Part shown: in pieces, positions 34,541 through 45,925 of the stretch
How positions within the stretch are numbered: the stretch's first letter is position 1
How the letters are laid out: each line of letters opens with the position of its first letter
Notes under the pieces: model-generated
What the model saw: only the letters and a program-made list of their open reading frames with translations
What the model was told of the DNA's origin: nothing
The model's database searches: none
Position numbers and translations under genes: made by a program
Assembly (NCBI GenBank): GCA_930367205.1
Contig: OV884014.1
Span: forward strand, 70,039,104-70,103,103
Length of the DNA: 64,000 nt
Direction of reading: 5' to 3'
Source of the DNA: Acanthosoma haemorrhoidale
Lineage: Eukaryota > Arthropoda > Insecta > Hemiptera > Acanthosomatidae

Positions 34541-35868
34541 ATTTGTTCGAATCCCGTCTGAAACATCAACTTTTCTTCAGGCTTATTCAATTCGCTTTAA
34601 GTTATTTGTGCGCCTGAAGAGTCAAATATTATATCACTTAATTGGTGATAACAACGAAATTTACATCGATCAGTGTCACACTATTGTTTATTTATTGCCC
34701 ACTCTCTCAGATAATTTCCCAGTAATGCTGCATATACAAAATTACCATTTATTCACTGAATGCACAAATAAAATGCATCTATCAATGTCCTCCCACATCC
34801 GATACTAAGTTGAAATTGGAAGGCAACTCAACAAGGGTTGAAATCCACCAGATTTTTTGCATTCCTGCACACACTGATTAACAGTCAGTAAAAATGCTTT
34901 TATTCGTATTCTCTCGTCGATTTAAAATCAAAAATTATTTTTGAGTTTATTTTGTAATGTGTCCTTAACCTTGAGGGAAAAATAACTAAGTAAACATCCT
35001 GTTCTTGTATTTTGACTGATCAATTTTAATTTGTCTCAATGAGGCGTATTGAGGTAATGTCCTCCTTAGCAAAATAGGTTTTTACCACTAAATTTCGAAT
35101 TGGTCACTTCTTCCACATCTGCAAAGTTACTTCTTGCACCTCATACTAAATAAGAGTTCCGTTAAGTAATTACAAACTTATAATTATAATTTATCAAAAT
35201 AAAAACAAAAAAAACTACAGGCAAAAATTAGCCTCGAATATTATTAATTCAGTTTAAATACCCCCCCCCCTACCCCCATATTTCTTGTGGGAAAAGCCAT
35301 TAAGTAAACAGCCTGTGAGTGAGCTGTGGACTTATGGCTTAACTATTTTCCCTTGTATTATATTATAACTATATTTTTATTGCAATCCGCATTGTGTGAG
35401 GCAAAGAGGAATGTAACTTTGAAATTCCGGATCGAATGCAAAATTAATGGGGCGTATGTCGGTAGCATATAACACAAATCCATACAAGCTGATGAAAAGC
35501 GATTGCTACCTGTTTCAACCTTATGATTTTAGGTATCACAATAAAATTACAATCACATTTCAGGCAGGTCTTAGGATAGTTACCACAAATCGACATTGAT
35601 CATTCAGGCCCAGAAAATCAGCTCAGTATTATCACTTTAGCTAAAACTTGGTTGTTGGCATTAGGTAACTCACATACCTGTCAATATTAGAACATATAAT
35701 CAAATATATAATATATGATTTTATCTATCTGGATAATCAGTTGATGTAAGTAATGTTTTTTCTGTGAACAAGACTTAATTGCGGTTCAATTTTAACGAAA
35801 TAAACAACATTTAAAGCCTTTATTTCAAATATTGTTCTTTCTCTACAGGACTCTTTAATTCCTCACTT
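34541..35868. other. unassigned DNA
   Basis: TCTTCAGGC (34574-34582) and GCCTGAAGA (34611-34619) form a 9-bp inverted repeat just after the promoter-like cluster. A C-run (about 35263-35272) follows. Nothing else could be identified. Confidence 0.4.
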
Positions 35869-35881
35869 TAACTTTACTCAA
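35869..35881 (+). repeat. left target-site duplication of the full-length family B element
   Basis: TAACTTTACTCAA is repeated exactly at 40587-40599 and brackets the element at 35882-40586. Confidence 0.9.
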
Positions 35882-36140
35882 GTTTTTGCGCATGCGCTAC
35901 CTTTTAGAACATCTCTGTACATCGCTCGTCATTCAAACACTATATACTACCGTCTATAGGCCATAGTTCAGTTAAAAAATTGTTCCAGCAGGCAACTTGA
36001 GGGAGCTGGCCACGAGGGAGCCCTCAAGAGTGAGTAAATTGCTTATTATATTTAGAGTGAAGTGTGATAAGTGATATCGGATTGAGTAGTCGGCCATATT
36101 GGAACGCCTTACTCGACGTTCACTAACGATAGTTCTCTGA

Positions 36141-36220
36141 GCCATTCGGTCTAGTGGCTCAGAGCCAAGACCCGTGACTCGCCACTGGGAGTTGTGAGCT
36201 TGAATCCCACGGCGCTACGT
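36141..36220 (+). promoter_or_regulatory. tRNA-like A/B-box module in the 5' UTR of family B
   Basis: TGGCTCAGAGCC (36155-36166) matches a pol III A box closely, and AGCTTGAATCC (36197-36207) matches a B box. They are 42 bases apart, as in a tRNA. The second lies in a T-arm-like stem-loop, GTGAG-CTTGAAT-CCCAC, with a 7-base loop and four of five pairs. The acceptor stem does not pair. The module is inside the duplications, so it belongs to the element and is not flanking DNA. It ends about 45 bases before the ORF1 ATG. Confidence 0.45.
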
Positions 36221-36259
36221 ACTTCTTTTCTACTAATAAAAAACCGTTGTTATGATAAA

Positions 36260-37579
36260 ATGAGATTTTATCAACAACTAATGTCTCAAAATAAGAAAAA
36301 AAGATCTAGATCACTAGGTCCAACTCCAACACCGTCGCCTGTAAAGCGAAAACCAAGAAGGTCGAATAGGAACGTACAAATGACCTCCTCTGCAGCTAGT
36401 TCCATGGAGGAGATACCTCCACAGGCCAGCACTTCCAAAAAAGAAACAGCCTTAGAGTCGCCTTTTTTCACGCCAAACACCTGTGAGGCTTTGAAAAATA
36501 TCCCAACAGAAGAAATGGAAGTCAACAAAACTCCAACACAGCCCAAACCGCCTGCTCTTTTTGTACGCAACATTAGCAACTTCAAATTACTATGCTCACA
36601 AATGAGCAAAATTGTTGGTACCGGAAAATATACGTGCCTCAATCGCTCTCGGGATACAAAAATTTCCCCAGACACTCCCGATACTTATCGAGCGATTGTT
36701 AAATATTTAGATGAAACCAATGCAGACTACCACACCTACCAATTAAAGCAGGAACGATCACTCCGAGTGGTGATCAGAAATTTGCACCCGACCACACCAG
36801 CTGACGAAATAGAAGAAGAACTCTCAGCTCTCGGGTACAAAGTTCGCCAAATAACAAACGTGTTGCACGAGGATAGGCAACAGGATGAAATAATAAAAAC
36901 GGCATTACCACTGTTCTTTGTTGATCTCGAGAGGACACCTGGAGTCGAGAAGATATACGACCTAACAAACCTGTACTACACTAGGGTACAGGTTGAAAAA
37001 CCGTATCCCAATCGCGATATCGTCCAGTGCCATAACTGTCAGGCGTATGGGCATCCAAAATCTTACTGCCACCACCCTCCCAGGTGTGTTAAGTGCAGTG
37101 GGCAGCACAAAACCGAATTGTGCAAAAAGCCCTTTAAATCGCCTGCGGTATGCGTGCTTTGCCAGCAAGGACATATGGCCAACTACAAGGGCTGCGAGGC
37201 ATACAGAACGCTGAAGTCCAGGACAGAACAACGTCGTCAGCCAGAAGAGAAAAAACTTGCAGCAAGAAGCGGCCCAGCCAGAAATTTGAGGCCTTTTGTC
37301 TCTTTTGCCGATGCCGTTTGTAACAGAGAGCAGTCACAGGCACCGCCCACTCCCTGTCCGCAAGATCACCTTTCCCAGCATTCCATTCATCCCGTTAACC
37401 CTCAAGCTCAATCCCATCCTCAACCACACATCTCGCATATTCCTCCACCTTCAAGTTCTTCGGATCTTACTAGCCTACTAACCTCATTCCTTACAGAGTT
37501 CAGAACCCTAATCACCCCTCTCATTTCCCTTCTTACAAATCTTGTCTCCTACCTTATCCCCGTTAAACAAAATCCATAA
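36260..37579 (+). CDS. family B ORF1, gag-like nucleic-acid-binding protein
   Basis: From the ATG at 36260 it encodes 439 residues; a second in-frame ATG at 36281 would give 432. The N-terminus is basic (NKKKRSRS, then KRKPRRSNRN), then a low-complexity Ser/Thr/Pro/Glu region. Residues about 166-240 resemble PRE_C2HC (VVIRNLHPTTPADEIEEEL). Three zinc knuckles follow: CHNCQAYGHPKSYC (257-270), CVKCSGQHKTELC (276-288) and CVLCQQGHMANYKGC (298-312). The C-terminus is proline- and serine-rich. In Jockey elements this protein coats the RNA and carries it to the nucleus. The frame is fully open, unlike ORF2. An extension upstream of 36260 exists in frame but only with a GTG and inside the tRNA-like module, so it is not used as the start. 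Termination is at TAA 37577-37579. Confidence 0.93.
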   Translation: MRFYQQLMSQNKKKRSRSLGPTPTPSPVKRKPRRSNRNVQMTSSAASSMEEIPPQASTSKKETALESPFFTPNTCEALKNIPTEEMEVNKTPTQPKPPALFVRNISNFKLLCSQMSKIVGTGKYTCLNRSRDTKISPDTPDTYRAIVKYLDETNADYHTYQLKQERSLRVVIRNLHPTTPADEIEEELSALGYKVRQITNVLHEDRQQDEIIKTALPLFFVDLERTPGVEKIYDLTNLYYTRVQVEKPYPNRDIVQCHNCQAYGHPKSYCHHPPRCVKCSGQHKTELCKKPFKSPAVCVLCQQGHMANYKGCEAYRTLKSRTEQRRQPEEKKLAARSGPARNLRPFVSFADAVCNREQSQAPPTPCPQDHLSQHSIHPVNPQAQSHPQPHISHIPPPSSSSDLTSLLTSFLTEFRTLITPLISLLTNLVSYLIPVKQNP

Positions 37580-40270
37580 GTGGATCCTTCTGACTCCTTA
37601 TCCATTCTCCTTTGGAACGCGAATGGTGTTCGCACTCACACTAACGAACTGACAGCACTACTCCACGACAAAAACATCGACGTACCTCTCATTACTGAAA
37701 CAAGACTAACGAGTAAAAGACCATTTACTGTTCGACAGTACAAGACTTATCGAACTGATCACCCAGATGGAACAGCTCATGCAGGTACCGCTGTCATTGT
37801 CCATAACTCCATATCCCACCACATAATTCCTCTGGTAGCACATGATTTCCTTCAATCCACTGCAGTGTCAATCACCACCTTCACTTTTCCCCTTACACTA
37901 GCATCAGTGTACTGCCCTCCCAATAAATCCATTTCCGACTCCCAATTCATCTCCTTTCTAGACTCCATCGGACATCGTTTCCTTGTGGGTGGGGACTTTA
38001 ATGCGAAGCACCAACACTGGGGGGTCAAGATCCACTAATACACGAGGACGTGCTTTGCTGTCTGCACTCACACGGAAACATTGCTCCACTATCACTCCTG
38101 ACATAGCCACCTATTGGCCATCTGATCTCAACCGAAATCCTGATCTCCTTGACTTCTTTTTTTACAATAGTTTAGGAACACTTAACTATTCACTCACGCG
38201 CCTCGATGACCTCTCCTCTGATCATAGTCCTTTATTATTAACCATTTCCCTAAGACCAATTCACAAACTGCCTCCTCCTTCATTTATTAGGGGCCCAGTT
38301 GACTGGGACCACTTCCGCCAGCTTCTTACAGAGTCCGTAACCTCAAATTGTCCCTGAAAACATCCCAAGACCTAGACGATGCAGTGCATTCTTTCACTAC
38401 TCTGGTCCAGAGGTCGGCTTGGGAGGCATAGTCACCCCATCGTCACCCAAAAATCCACAATCATAATCGTTTACCTCAGCATCTCAAAGACCTAATCCAA
38501 TCCAAACGCCGCTCCAGAACAGTGTGGCAAAGATCCCGGCATCCTGCTGATCGCGGCTCGTACAATCAGTACTGCCGATTGGTAAAGCGGCGATTGGCAT
38601 CCTTCCGTTCCGATTCTTTCAATTCCTACCTCTCCTCTCTGTCTACCAGGGATAACTCGTTGTGGAATGTAACCAAAAAAATCCTAAAGTATCAACCTGT
38701 TTCACATCCACTCCGTCGTGATGATGGGTCCTGGGCGGCTTCGGATGGGGATAGGTCGGAGGAATTTGCTCTGCATCTTACCCATACTTTCACACCTCAC
38801 CTTTCTCATCAAAGCCATACTCACAGCACAACTGTGGAAGATTTCCTCACTTCACCTATTCCTCTCTCTCTTCCACCAAAAGCCGTTAATCCCTCTGAGG
38901 TCAAATACCTTCTGAAAAACTTACCTTACCGAAAATCCCCTGGATATGATCTCCTTACTCCTCAAATTCTCAAACAGCTTCCTCCTAAAGCCATAATCTT
39001 TTTAACCTATATATACAATTTCATTATCCGAACGACGCACTTTCCTCTCCTCTGGAAACATTCCATTATTGTCATATTCGCCAAACCCGGTAAACCACCC
39101 AATGAAGCCTCATCTTACCGTCCAATTAGCCTACTCCCTATCCTCTCAAAAATATTTGAGAAACTCCTACTAAAACGTCTACTTCCAATTGTTGAATCCA
39201 AAAACCTTTTTCCCACACGCCAGTTTGGTTTCCGCCAACGACATTCCACTGCTCAACAAGGCCTTCGCGTTGTTGATCACATCTCCTCAGCCCTTGAAAC
39301 CAAACAGTATTGCACTGCTGCCTTTCTCGATATAGCTCAAGCTTTTGACAGGGTTTGGCTCGCAGGTTTGCTCTACAAGCTCAAATGATATTTACCACAG
39401 ACTCTTTTCCTAATCCTACAGTCCTACCTTTCAAACCGCTTTTTCCAAGTCCGCTGTGGTTTAGAATACTCTAACTACTATCCCATAAGTGCAGGAGTTC
39501 CACAGGGCAGTGTCCTGGGCCCCATCCTCTAAAACCTATACACCACTGATGTCCCCTCTACTCCCAATACCTTCTTGGCCACATTTGCAGATGACACTGC
39601 AGTCTTGTCATCCCACCCAGACCCCGACATAGCATCCCATAACCTTCAAAAACACCTTGACGAGATCGAGTATTGGTGCAATCAATGGCGGATCAAGGTT
39701 AATGAAGCAAAATGCTCCCACATTACCTTCTACCTTTGTCGCAAGTCTAGTCCACTAGTTTATTTTAATTCTTTTCCTCTCCCTGTATCCGAGACAGTAC
39801 GGTACTTAGGCTTCCATCTTGACAAACAACTGACCTGGAACCCACATACGAGACTAAAAAGACAAGAACTAAACAGACGCTTTGGACAACTGTACAGACT
39901 ACTTCAAAGGACATCCCATCTCTCAATAGAAAATAAACTACTAATCTACAAAGTTATACTTAAACCAATCTGGACATACGGAATAGAGCTATGGGAGACA
40001 GCAAAAAAGTCGAACATCAAGCGTATCCAATCCTTTCAATCAAAAGTCCTGAGAACAATAGTAAATGCCCCTTATTATTTCAGCAACAAAACCCTTCATA
40101 ACGACCTTAACATACCCTACATTCTAGAACTCATCCCTTCCAAGTTTATGAAATTCCACAGTAGCCTTTCCAACCACCCTAATCCTGTAGCACAGTCATT
40201 GCACTGCGCCACTCATCCCTATAATCCTCCTCGGAGACTGAAACGGCAGTGGCCTCGTGACCTGCTATAA
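37580..40270 (+). pseudogene. family B ORF2, endonuclease and reverse transcriptase, disabled
   Basis: Starts directly after the ORF1 stop, with GTG where an ATG would be expected. Endonuclease: LSILLWNANGVRTHTNEL, the catalytic-glutamate motif ITETRLTS, GGDFNAKHQHWG, and later SSDHSPLLLTI. Reverse transcriptase: SPGYDLLTPQIL, SYRPISLLPILSKIFEKLLL, QFGFRQRHSTAQQ, FLDIAQAFDRVW, GVPQGSVLGPIL, FADDTAV, then RYLGFHLDKQLTWNP. The end is RLKRQWPRDLL at TAA 40268-40270. Breaks: a frame change in a G-run near 38020, a return to the first frame near 38338, and in-frame stops TAG 38429-38431, TGA 39386-39388 and TAA 39530-39532. Catalytic residues are still readable. The length, about 897 codons, is normal for Jockey-clade ORF2. 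Confidence 0.93.
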
Positions 40271-40586
40271 ACGCGTGACAGTGGGAGTCCTGGCAATGGC
40301 CAGTTTCTCCAATCATGTCCTGAGCGTCTGTGGCTCTCGCGCTCTTGGTCAGCCTCCCCTGGCTAGTATCCGGTGACGCGGCTGACGGAGGAGCGTGAGG
40401 GACTTCCCAAGACTCCGCTTTCTCTTCGCGGTGGATTTGGGGGGTCTCTGGGCTGTCTGTAAATATTGTATGAATGAGCGAGTGAATGATGAACTGTAAA
40501 TATGGTATGAATGAGAGCATTTATCTTAATTACTTATTGCCTTATAAAAGGCAGATTGTAATTTTAGCACAATAAAGGAATTTAGC
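40271..40586 (+). other. family B 3' UTR
   Basis: GC-rich first half, then TGTAAATATTGTATGAATGA and TGTAAATATGGTATGAATGA about 50 bases apart, then CCTTATAAAAGG (palindromic) followed by CAGATTGTAATTTTA and ACAATAAAGG. All these parts recur in the truncated copies and so are probably what the element's own reverse transcriptase recognises (inference from conservation within the window). Confidence 0.85.
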
Positions 40587-40599
40587 TAACTTTACTCAA
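40587..40599 (+). repeat. right target-site duplication of the full-length family B element
   Basis: Exact copy of TAACTTTACTCAA at 35869-35881. Confidence 0.9.
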
Positions 40600-43044
40600 C
40601 TCAAAATTTCACTTATACTCTTCAGCGCTCTCTCTATAACTCGTAGTGACGACATTCAGTCGCCTGCTCTACTGTTCTGTGACCACGCAGGTCATCAGTG
40701 CGCTGCAGATTGTAAAATTAAGAAATACGATGACTCAAGATGGGTTCTTTACATATATAGTATAAAAAAGTAATTACAAAACTCACAGAAGAAGATCATA
40801 AAATATTGACTAATTCCCAGTTCAAGGATCCTTTTAAATACAGACTAATTCACAGTATAAATCTCCATTAACCGCTTAGAGCTAAAATGGAGTACCGGAA
40901 GACGCCAATTCCACTTTACTTCGCCCTTCTTAAGTTATTATTTTTTTTTGGCTTTCTTCCTCCTTTTGAATAAGAAAATTTCATGAGAAATAATAAGAGA
41001 ATATTTAATAACGCCTCCCCCTAGTAGAAATAAATACAAGGCCGCCATCGCCCTCTCCTCGGCTTAATAAAGACAGGCAATCTCATCATCTAGAGCCAGA
41101 ATTGTGCTTTTGACGAGTATCGCTCAGGCCTGCTTTACGGTTTTCGGGATTAAAATTTATCTTTAAGCGGCTACCCCGCCAACTCCCCCCCCCCTCACAG
41201 TGGAGTGTAATTTCGTTATTTGCGTCTTTTAGTATTTTTTTTATTCGAGTACCAGAGTGGTAATTGGAAGGGGGAAACTCGTTTCCGGATTAACCGTCTC
41301 TCTCCTCGGAAGTAAATTTGCAGAAAATAGAAACGTTTGCTGGTCCGTTCCGAATTTTGAAATGTGAGCGTTCGATTTTGCTGTCGAATTGGGTTGTATT
41401 TTAACTGAATTTGGGAGCACTTCAGACACCCCATCCAACGATGGCCATTTTTGTCGGGCCACTGGTAGGTCAGACCAGAGGTACGAGAGGCAGACACGTC
41501 CTAGAGCAAGAGTGTCACCCTAGACCCTTTGAGAACCCATTCTCGTTTTGCTAACCATATCGCCCGGACCTGAGGTTTCATCCTCGTCTACGAAGAGGAA
41601 GAGGCTTCTGCGCTCGAGTGGCCTGACGGTGAACCCAGTCATTTACATAAATCATTCATTATGTTATCCATTCAGATCTCCCTTTCATTACAATGGACAC
41701 AAGTATGTGTTTTATGCGTATTTCTGGGTTTCATATGTGTTTTTCTATTCCTTTTTCGTTTGATTTATTATATTTTATTTCTTGGCAAATTTTAGCGGGG
41801 ACTGTAAAAGAATATACTGTAAAAGAAGCCATTTTATGTATAATTTGTATGTTCTTAAGAAGCCTAGTCCCTGAATAATAACCTTATTATTCTTATGCTT
41901 ATGAATTTCACGTTTCCTCTGGGTCCCTAGGGAATATTCACCCACCCGGAATGAATTGGTCAAGAGTTTAGTAACCCCCCAAGAAAACTCAATTTATGTT
42001 GAATAAATGTTTGTTCTTAAGGAGCATGGTCCAAAATAAACAAAGATATTATTATTCCTGACGTCAACGAACCGGAAAACGGGTATCAGTAAATAGTTGG
42101 TCAGGACCGGCTGAAAGACACGGTGATAACAATACTCTGTTTTATTATTTCTCAACGATATAAAAAAAAAAAATAAAAGGGGGTAGTATTGGCAGTATTT
42201 CTTTATAATCAATAACGGCGACATCATACCCCGAGAAGCGACCCCTCCTGTCAGACAGAGAACCCTAAAACCGAATTAAACGCACTTCAAGCCAGGATTA
42301 GAGCGTTATTAAATCTGTGTCACTAATGGTTCCAACTATAGGGCCAATATAGGCAGGCCATCCATATGCTAATCTCTTTCCGGACCCCCTTGCCTCGAGA
42401 GATGGCTAGGGTTCACAATTATATTTAACAACTGGTCTCTAGGAACTGTACTTCGCACGTAGCAATAACTGGCTAGTCACAGCCGCATCTGCTACATATG
42501 AAACGTGACTGCTTCTGTTATCACTGTTAACAGTCCCATAACTAACACCGGTTTAATTATAGTCCCTCTTACACTTGACAAAATACTTCTTTATTGCTTA
42601 ATCATAGTTCAACACTAGTATCAGTATACACGGCACAAGTGGACTAGAGATTAATTCTTTATTTTTCAAAATATCACCTGTTCAGAGCAATAGTGGTGAA
42701 AAATACCTCAAACTTCGATCATCTCTTAGAGCTACAGAGATTTTAGTAAAAATCAATTCTAAATATCCTTGAGTTATTTTATTCTGTTCATAACTTTTCC
42801 TAACATATGTATGCACCAACAAATTTTACAGTTTTTACCAAATATTACGCTACCAAACAGTTTATTTCGTTTGAAAATCCAATTAATTTTGAATAATGGG
42901 CTGTTTTCGACAATTAAAAATGATAAAATAGCTAAGCGGTCTCAAAATACAAGTGTTAAAAATTCAACTTCTTTTAACAATCCATCCACAAATCTAATTT
43001 TTTTGGGGTTCGAGACAATAACGTTTATTTTTAAAAAATCACAC
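40600..43044. other. unassigned DNA
   Basis: GC-richer pieces near 41040-41180 and a C-run near 41191 occur. Short open frames on both strands at 41216-41497 have no recognisable content. Confidence 0.4.
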
Positions 43045-43316
43045 ATGTCCTGAGCCCAAGTGGCTCTCGCGCTCTTCGTCAGCCTCCACTAACTCGTATC
43101 GGGTGACGCGGCTGACGAAGGAGTGTGGGGGACTTCCCAAGACTCCGCTTCCTTTTTCTCAAGCGAGGGAGGTGACAACCATGAGGATTTGGGATGTCTC
43201 TGGACTGTTTGTAAATATTGTATATGAAAATTGTAAATATGGTATGAATGAAAACATTTACCACAATTACTTATTGCCCAATGATGCAGACTGTAATTTT
43301 ATCATAATAAAGTTGT
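43045..43316 (+). mobile_element. family B retrotransposon 3' UTR fragment
   Basis: 5'-truncated at ATGTCCTGAG within the 3' UTR; it runs through TGTAAATATTGTAT and TGTAAATATGGTATGAATGA to TCATAATAAAGTTGT. The end type is that of the 6107 and 59130 copies. No coding sequence and no duplication were found. Confidence 0.85.
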
Positions 43317-45133
43317 TTTATCATAAAAAGAATAATCTTTCATGAACCGGCTGAATTGTAGTATAGGCTACAGTAACCTCCTAATTTGTTTTATATCTAA
43401 CATGTGCTTAACTATTTTGCGAAGGAAATGTACTAAGGATTTTTGGAAGAGAATTTTACTTTGGCCTATAGATTATGAAAATTCCGTTTCCAAGATTACA
43501 TCTCGTTTGGTCAAATCAACTGAACAAATTGTACGCGTCCATAATAAAAACGTCAACTGATTTGAAACAGTAGTCTGCCAGGGAAAAACACAATTAATTA
43601 TTGAACATGAAGAATATTATTCGGATTAAATCTAAGAAATTTGCTTTAACTATATTACTATTAATTTTAATATGATGATGATTTATCAGGTATAGTCCAG
43701 TGGCGCTCCAGGTGAGGAGGCCAGGTAACTTCCTCCAAAGGTCGATGCACAGCAACCTTGAAGAATTGTGTCAAATATCGTAATGGCAGTGGAGTAGACC
43801 CACCCGAATATTTAGACATTCGTAAATCCCCCTACCTCACACAAATCGATGCATTCATTCAAACACAAATGCTTTCAGCAGCTCACACTACCATTATCAG
43901 GTGCTACAAAACACTGCAGAGAGCTACGCTTTTCAAAAATTAACACATGTATGGGAATGTCACTAGCTAAAATGTTATATATCTGTTAATGGGTAATATT
44001 ACTATGATAAGCTGATGAAAATTATCGCTAATCATAAAAGTTTAGAATGAATTAATAGTCTTAAGTGCATATAAAATGAAAATCACCCTAAAAGATATGG
44101 TGTATATGTATTAAAAACCCAAAATCGAACGAATTTTAAATATTTTTACACAAAATATTTTAAACTAACTAGATTTAATAGATTTAATAAACTTCATAAA
44201 ATATTCAATGAATGCAAGTCATAAATAAATAAATGAATAAACATAGTAAAGAGACGATATTTGCCTCAGAATGCTGTTTACGAAATGGTTTCTGAATTGT
44301 ACTCAGGTGTGAGGCAAAATAACAGCAACATTATATTAATTGTATATTGGCTAAAGCGCGTCTTCACGCTGAAAAGACTGATAATGGTTATTCAGGAAAA
44401 TCTTATGATCGCGAGAGGTTGCGCATTTTGGACTCGTCCGTCGTTTCTATAGTTAGTTATATATGTGGTGCATTCAAAAGTATTTAGTAAATTCGGCCTT
44501 AACCTGACTTAATTTTCCATCTTTGAGCTAGAGGCCGCTTGGTGTCGTCAGGTTAACGCGTTTACCAACAGTGAACGATCAGCTGGGGATTGACTTTTAT
44601 GGACCTATCGTAAGCATTGTTTTGTTTTTTGGGCAGTAAAATCTGGGTGGTGGGTGCAAATAATAGAGTGCACATGATGACCTCTTTCTTGTTGATAGAA
44701 TTTGAATAACTGGCATAGATTGACTTATTATTTAATTAATTATAAACCACAAACAGCGATAAAACCAAAGTTTTTATCAGTTACCAAAAATAAGATAGAT
44801 ATTAAACACTGATTCTAACGGATCCATGGATCCCAGTCCCTCACTAGATCAGGGAAGAGGAAATGGGAACCCTACAGCCCTTAAGACGAAAACACTAGAT
44901 CTAGGTCGTCGGCTCCAGGGTGCCGCCCAGTCTGGAACCTTAGGTCGAAAACAGAGATCCTGTCAATATCAATATCTGCCATTACCATTTTCTCTATAGC
45001 GTACATTTTCACCTCAGAGTATCTTCTTTATTCACATCCGTTCAGCTTTTTGATACGCGTTTGGATATCTCAGAGGGCACGTAGGAGGTTTCGGAAAGTG
45101 CATTGATAGATAAACAAATATATTCCAATTCTT
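43317..45133. other. unassigned DNA
   Basis: A 61-codon plus-strand frame ending near 43943 has a balanced composition (DPPEYLDIRKSPYLTQID, then FIQTQMLSAAHTTIIRCYKT) that could be a decayed protein piece, but it is not recognised and has no clean splice signals. Confidence 0.35.
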
Positions 45134-45925
45134 CAGGTTGCTATAGAAATGAATTCGGTGTAATTTTGTTTACAACTGTCAGTGTTAATATGGAGTGCAA
45201 AAAGCAATTTACACACATATCGACACATTTTACTTTTTTATTTTCATAAAGGCAAGAAAGCGGCTGAGGCTCACAAAGAGATATGTGAACTTCATGGCGT
45301 TGATTGTTTAACAGAATGCACGTGTCAGAAATGGTTTAAAAAATTTCTTTCGGAGATTTTTTACTGAAAGATGACCAATGCTCTGGTCGACCTTCTGAAG
45401 TTGATGGTGAGAAAATGAAAGCCATAATTGAACCGAATCGTTATATAACTTTGCGAGAGATTGGAAAACAGTTAAATGTATCACACACAACAATTGAAAA
45501 TCATAAAAGACGTGTTGGACCTGTTAAGAAGCTCGATATTTGGGTTCCGCCACGACAGTGCGAGGCCTAACACATCCTTAGCAACACATACAAAACTATT
45601 GGAGCTGGGTGGGGAAGTAATGTCACATCCCCCATACAGCCCCTACCTTGCACCATCGGATTATCATTTATATCGAAGTTTAAAAAACTTCTTAAATGGT
45701 AAAAATTTCAGTAATAACGATGACCTCAAATCGCACTTGGTTGCGCTTTTTGCTGATAAGGACCAGATGTTCTATGAGCGCGAGATCATCAAGTTACCAG
45801 AAACATGGCAAAAGGTCATCAAACAAAATGGAGGATATTTGACTGATTAAAGTTCATTTTTTGTATAGAAAAAATTGAGTTTTGTTTCACTTTAATAAAC
45901 CAAAATTCCTTTCTTGCCAACCTCA
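45134..45925 (+). mobile_element. mariner transposon with internal deletion
   Basis: Terminal repeats are recognisable at both ends: CAGGTTGCTATAGAAATGAA at 45134, and at 45925 the reverse complement of a GAGGTTGGCAAGAAAGGAAT-type end. The transposase remnant has the N-terminal helix-turn-helix region (KGKKAAEAHKEICELHGV, CQKWFKKF), the linker (KQLNVSHTTIENHKRRVG, KLDIWVP) and then jumps to HDSARPNTSLATHTKLLELG and HPPYSPYLAPSDYHLYRSL. The part between, which should hold the first catalytic aspartate, is deleted. The second and third are present. The C-terminus ends at a normal place (VIKQNGGYLTD, stop 45848-45850). At 792 bp it is much shorter than a 1.3 kb mariner, but keeps both ends. Confidence 0.92.

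Larger units (their letters stand above)
35882..40586 (+). mobile_element. full-length Jockey-like non-LTR retrotransposon (family B)
   Basis: This is a 4705-bp insertion between exact 13-bp duplications. Layout: 5' UTR of about 378 bases, ORF1 (gag-like), ORF2 (apurinic-type endonuclease plus reverse transcriptase, no RNase H seen), then a 3' UTR of about 316 bases with a repeated TGTAAATAT.GTATGAATG motif, a palindromic CCTTATAAAAGG and the end AATAAAGG followed by a short A/T tail. The protein order, zinc knuckles and FADD motif place it in the Jockey clade. ORF1 is intact but ORF2 is broken, so this copy cannot move by itself. It is complete at both ends and can define the family. Confidence 0.95.

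Noticed and set aside
34540..34560. B-box-like TTCGAATCCCG as a tRNA gene
   Set aside because: No A box at the right distance and no cloverleaf could be drawn.
36194..36259. Upstream extension of ORF1
   Set aside because: The extension begins at GTG inside the tRNA-like module. ATG codons at 36260 and 36281 are better eukaryotic starts.
36286..37343. Several antisense and shifted frames over ORF1
   Set aside because: Shadows of the intact ORF1 with no independent features.
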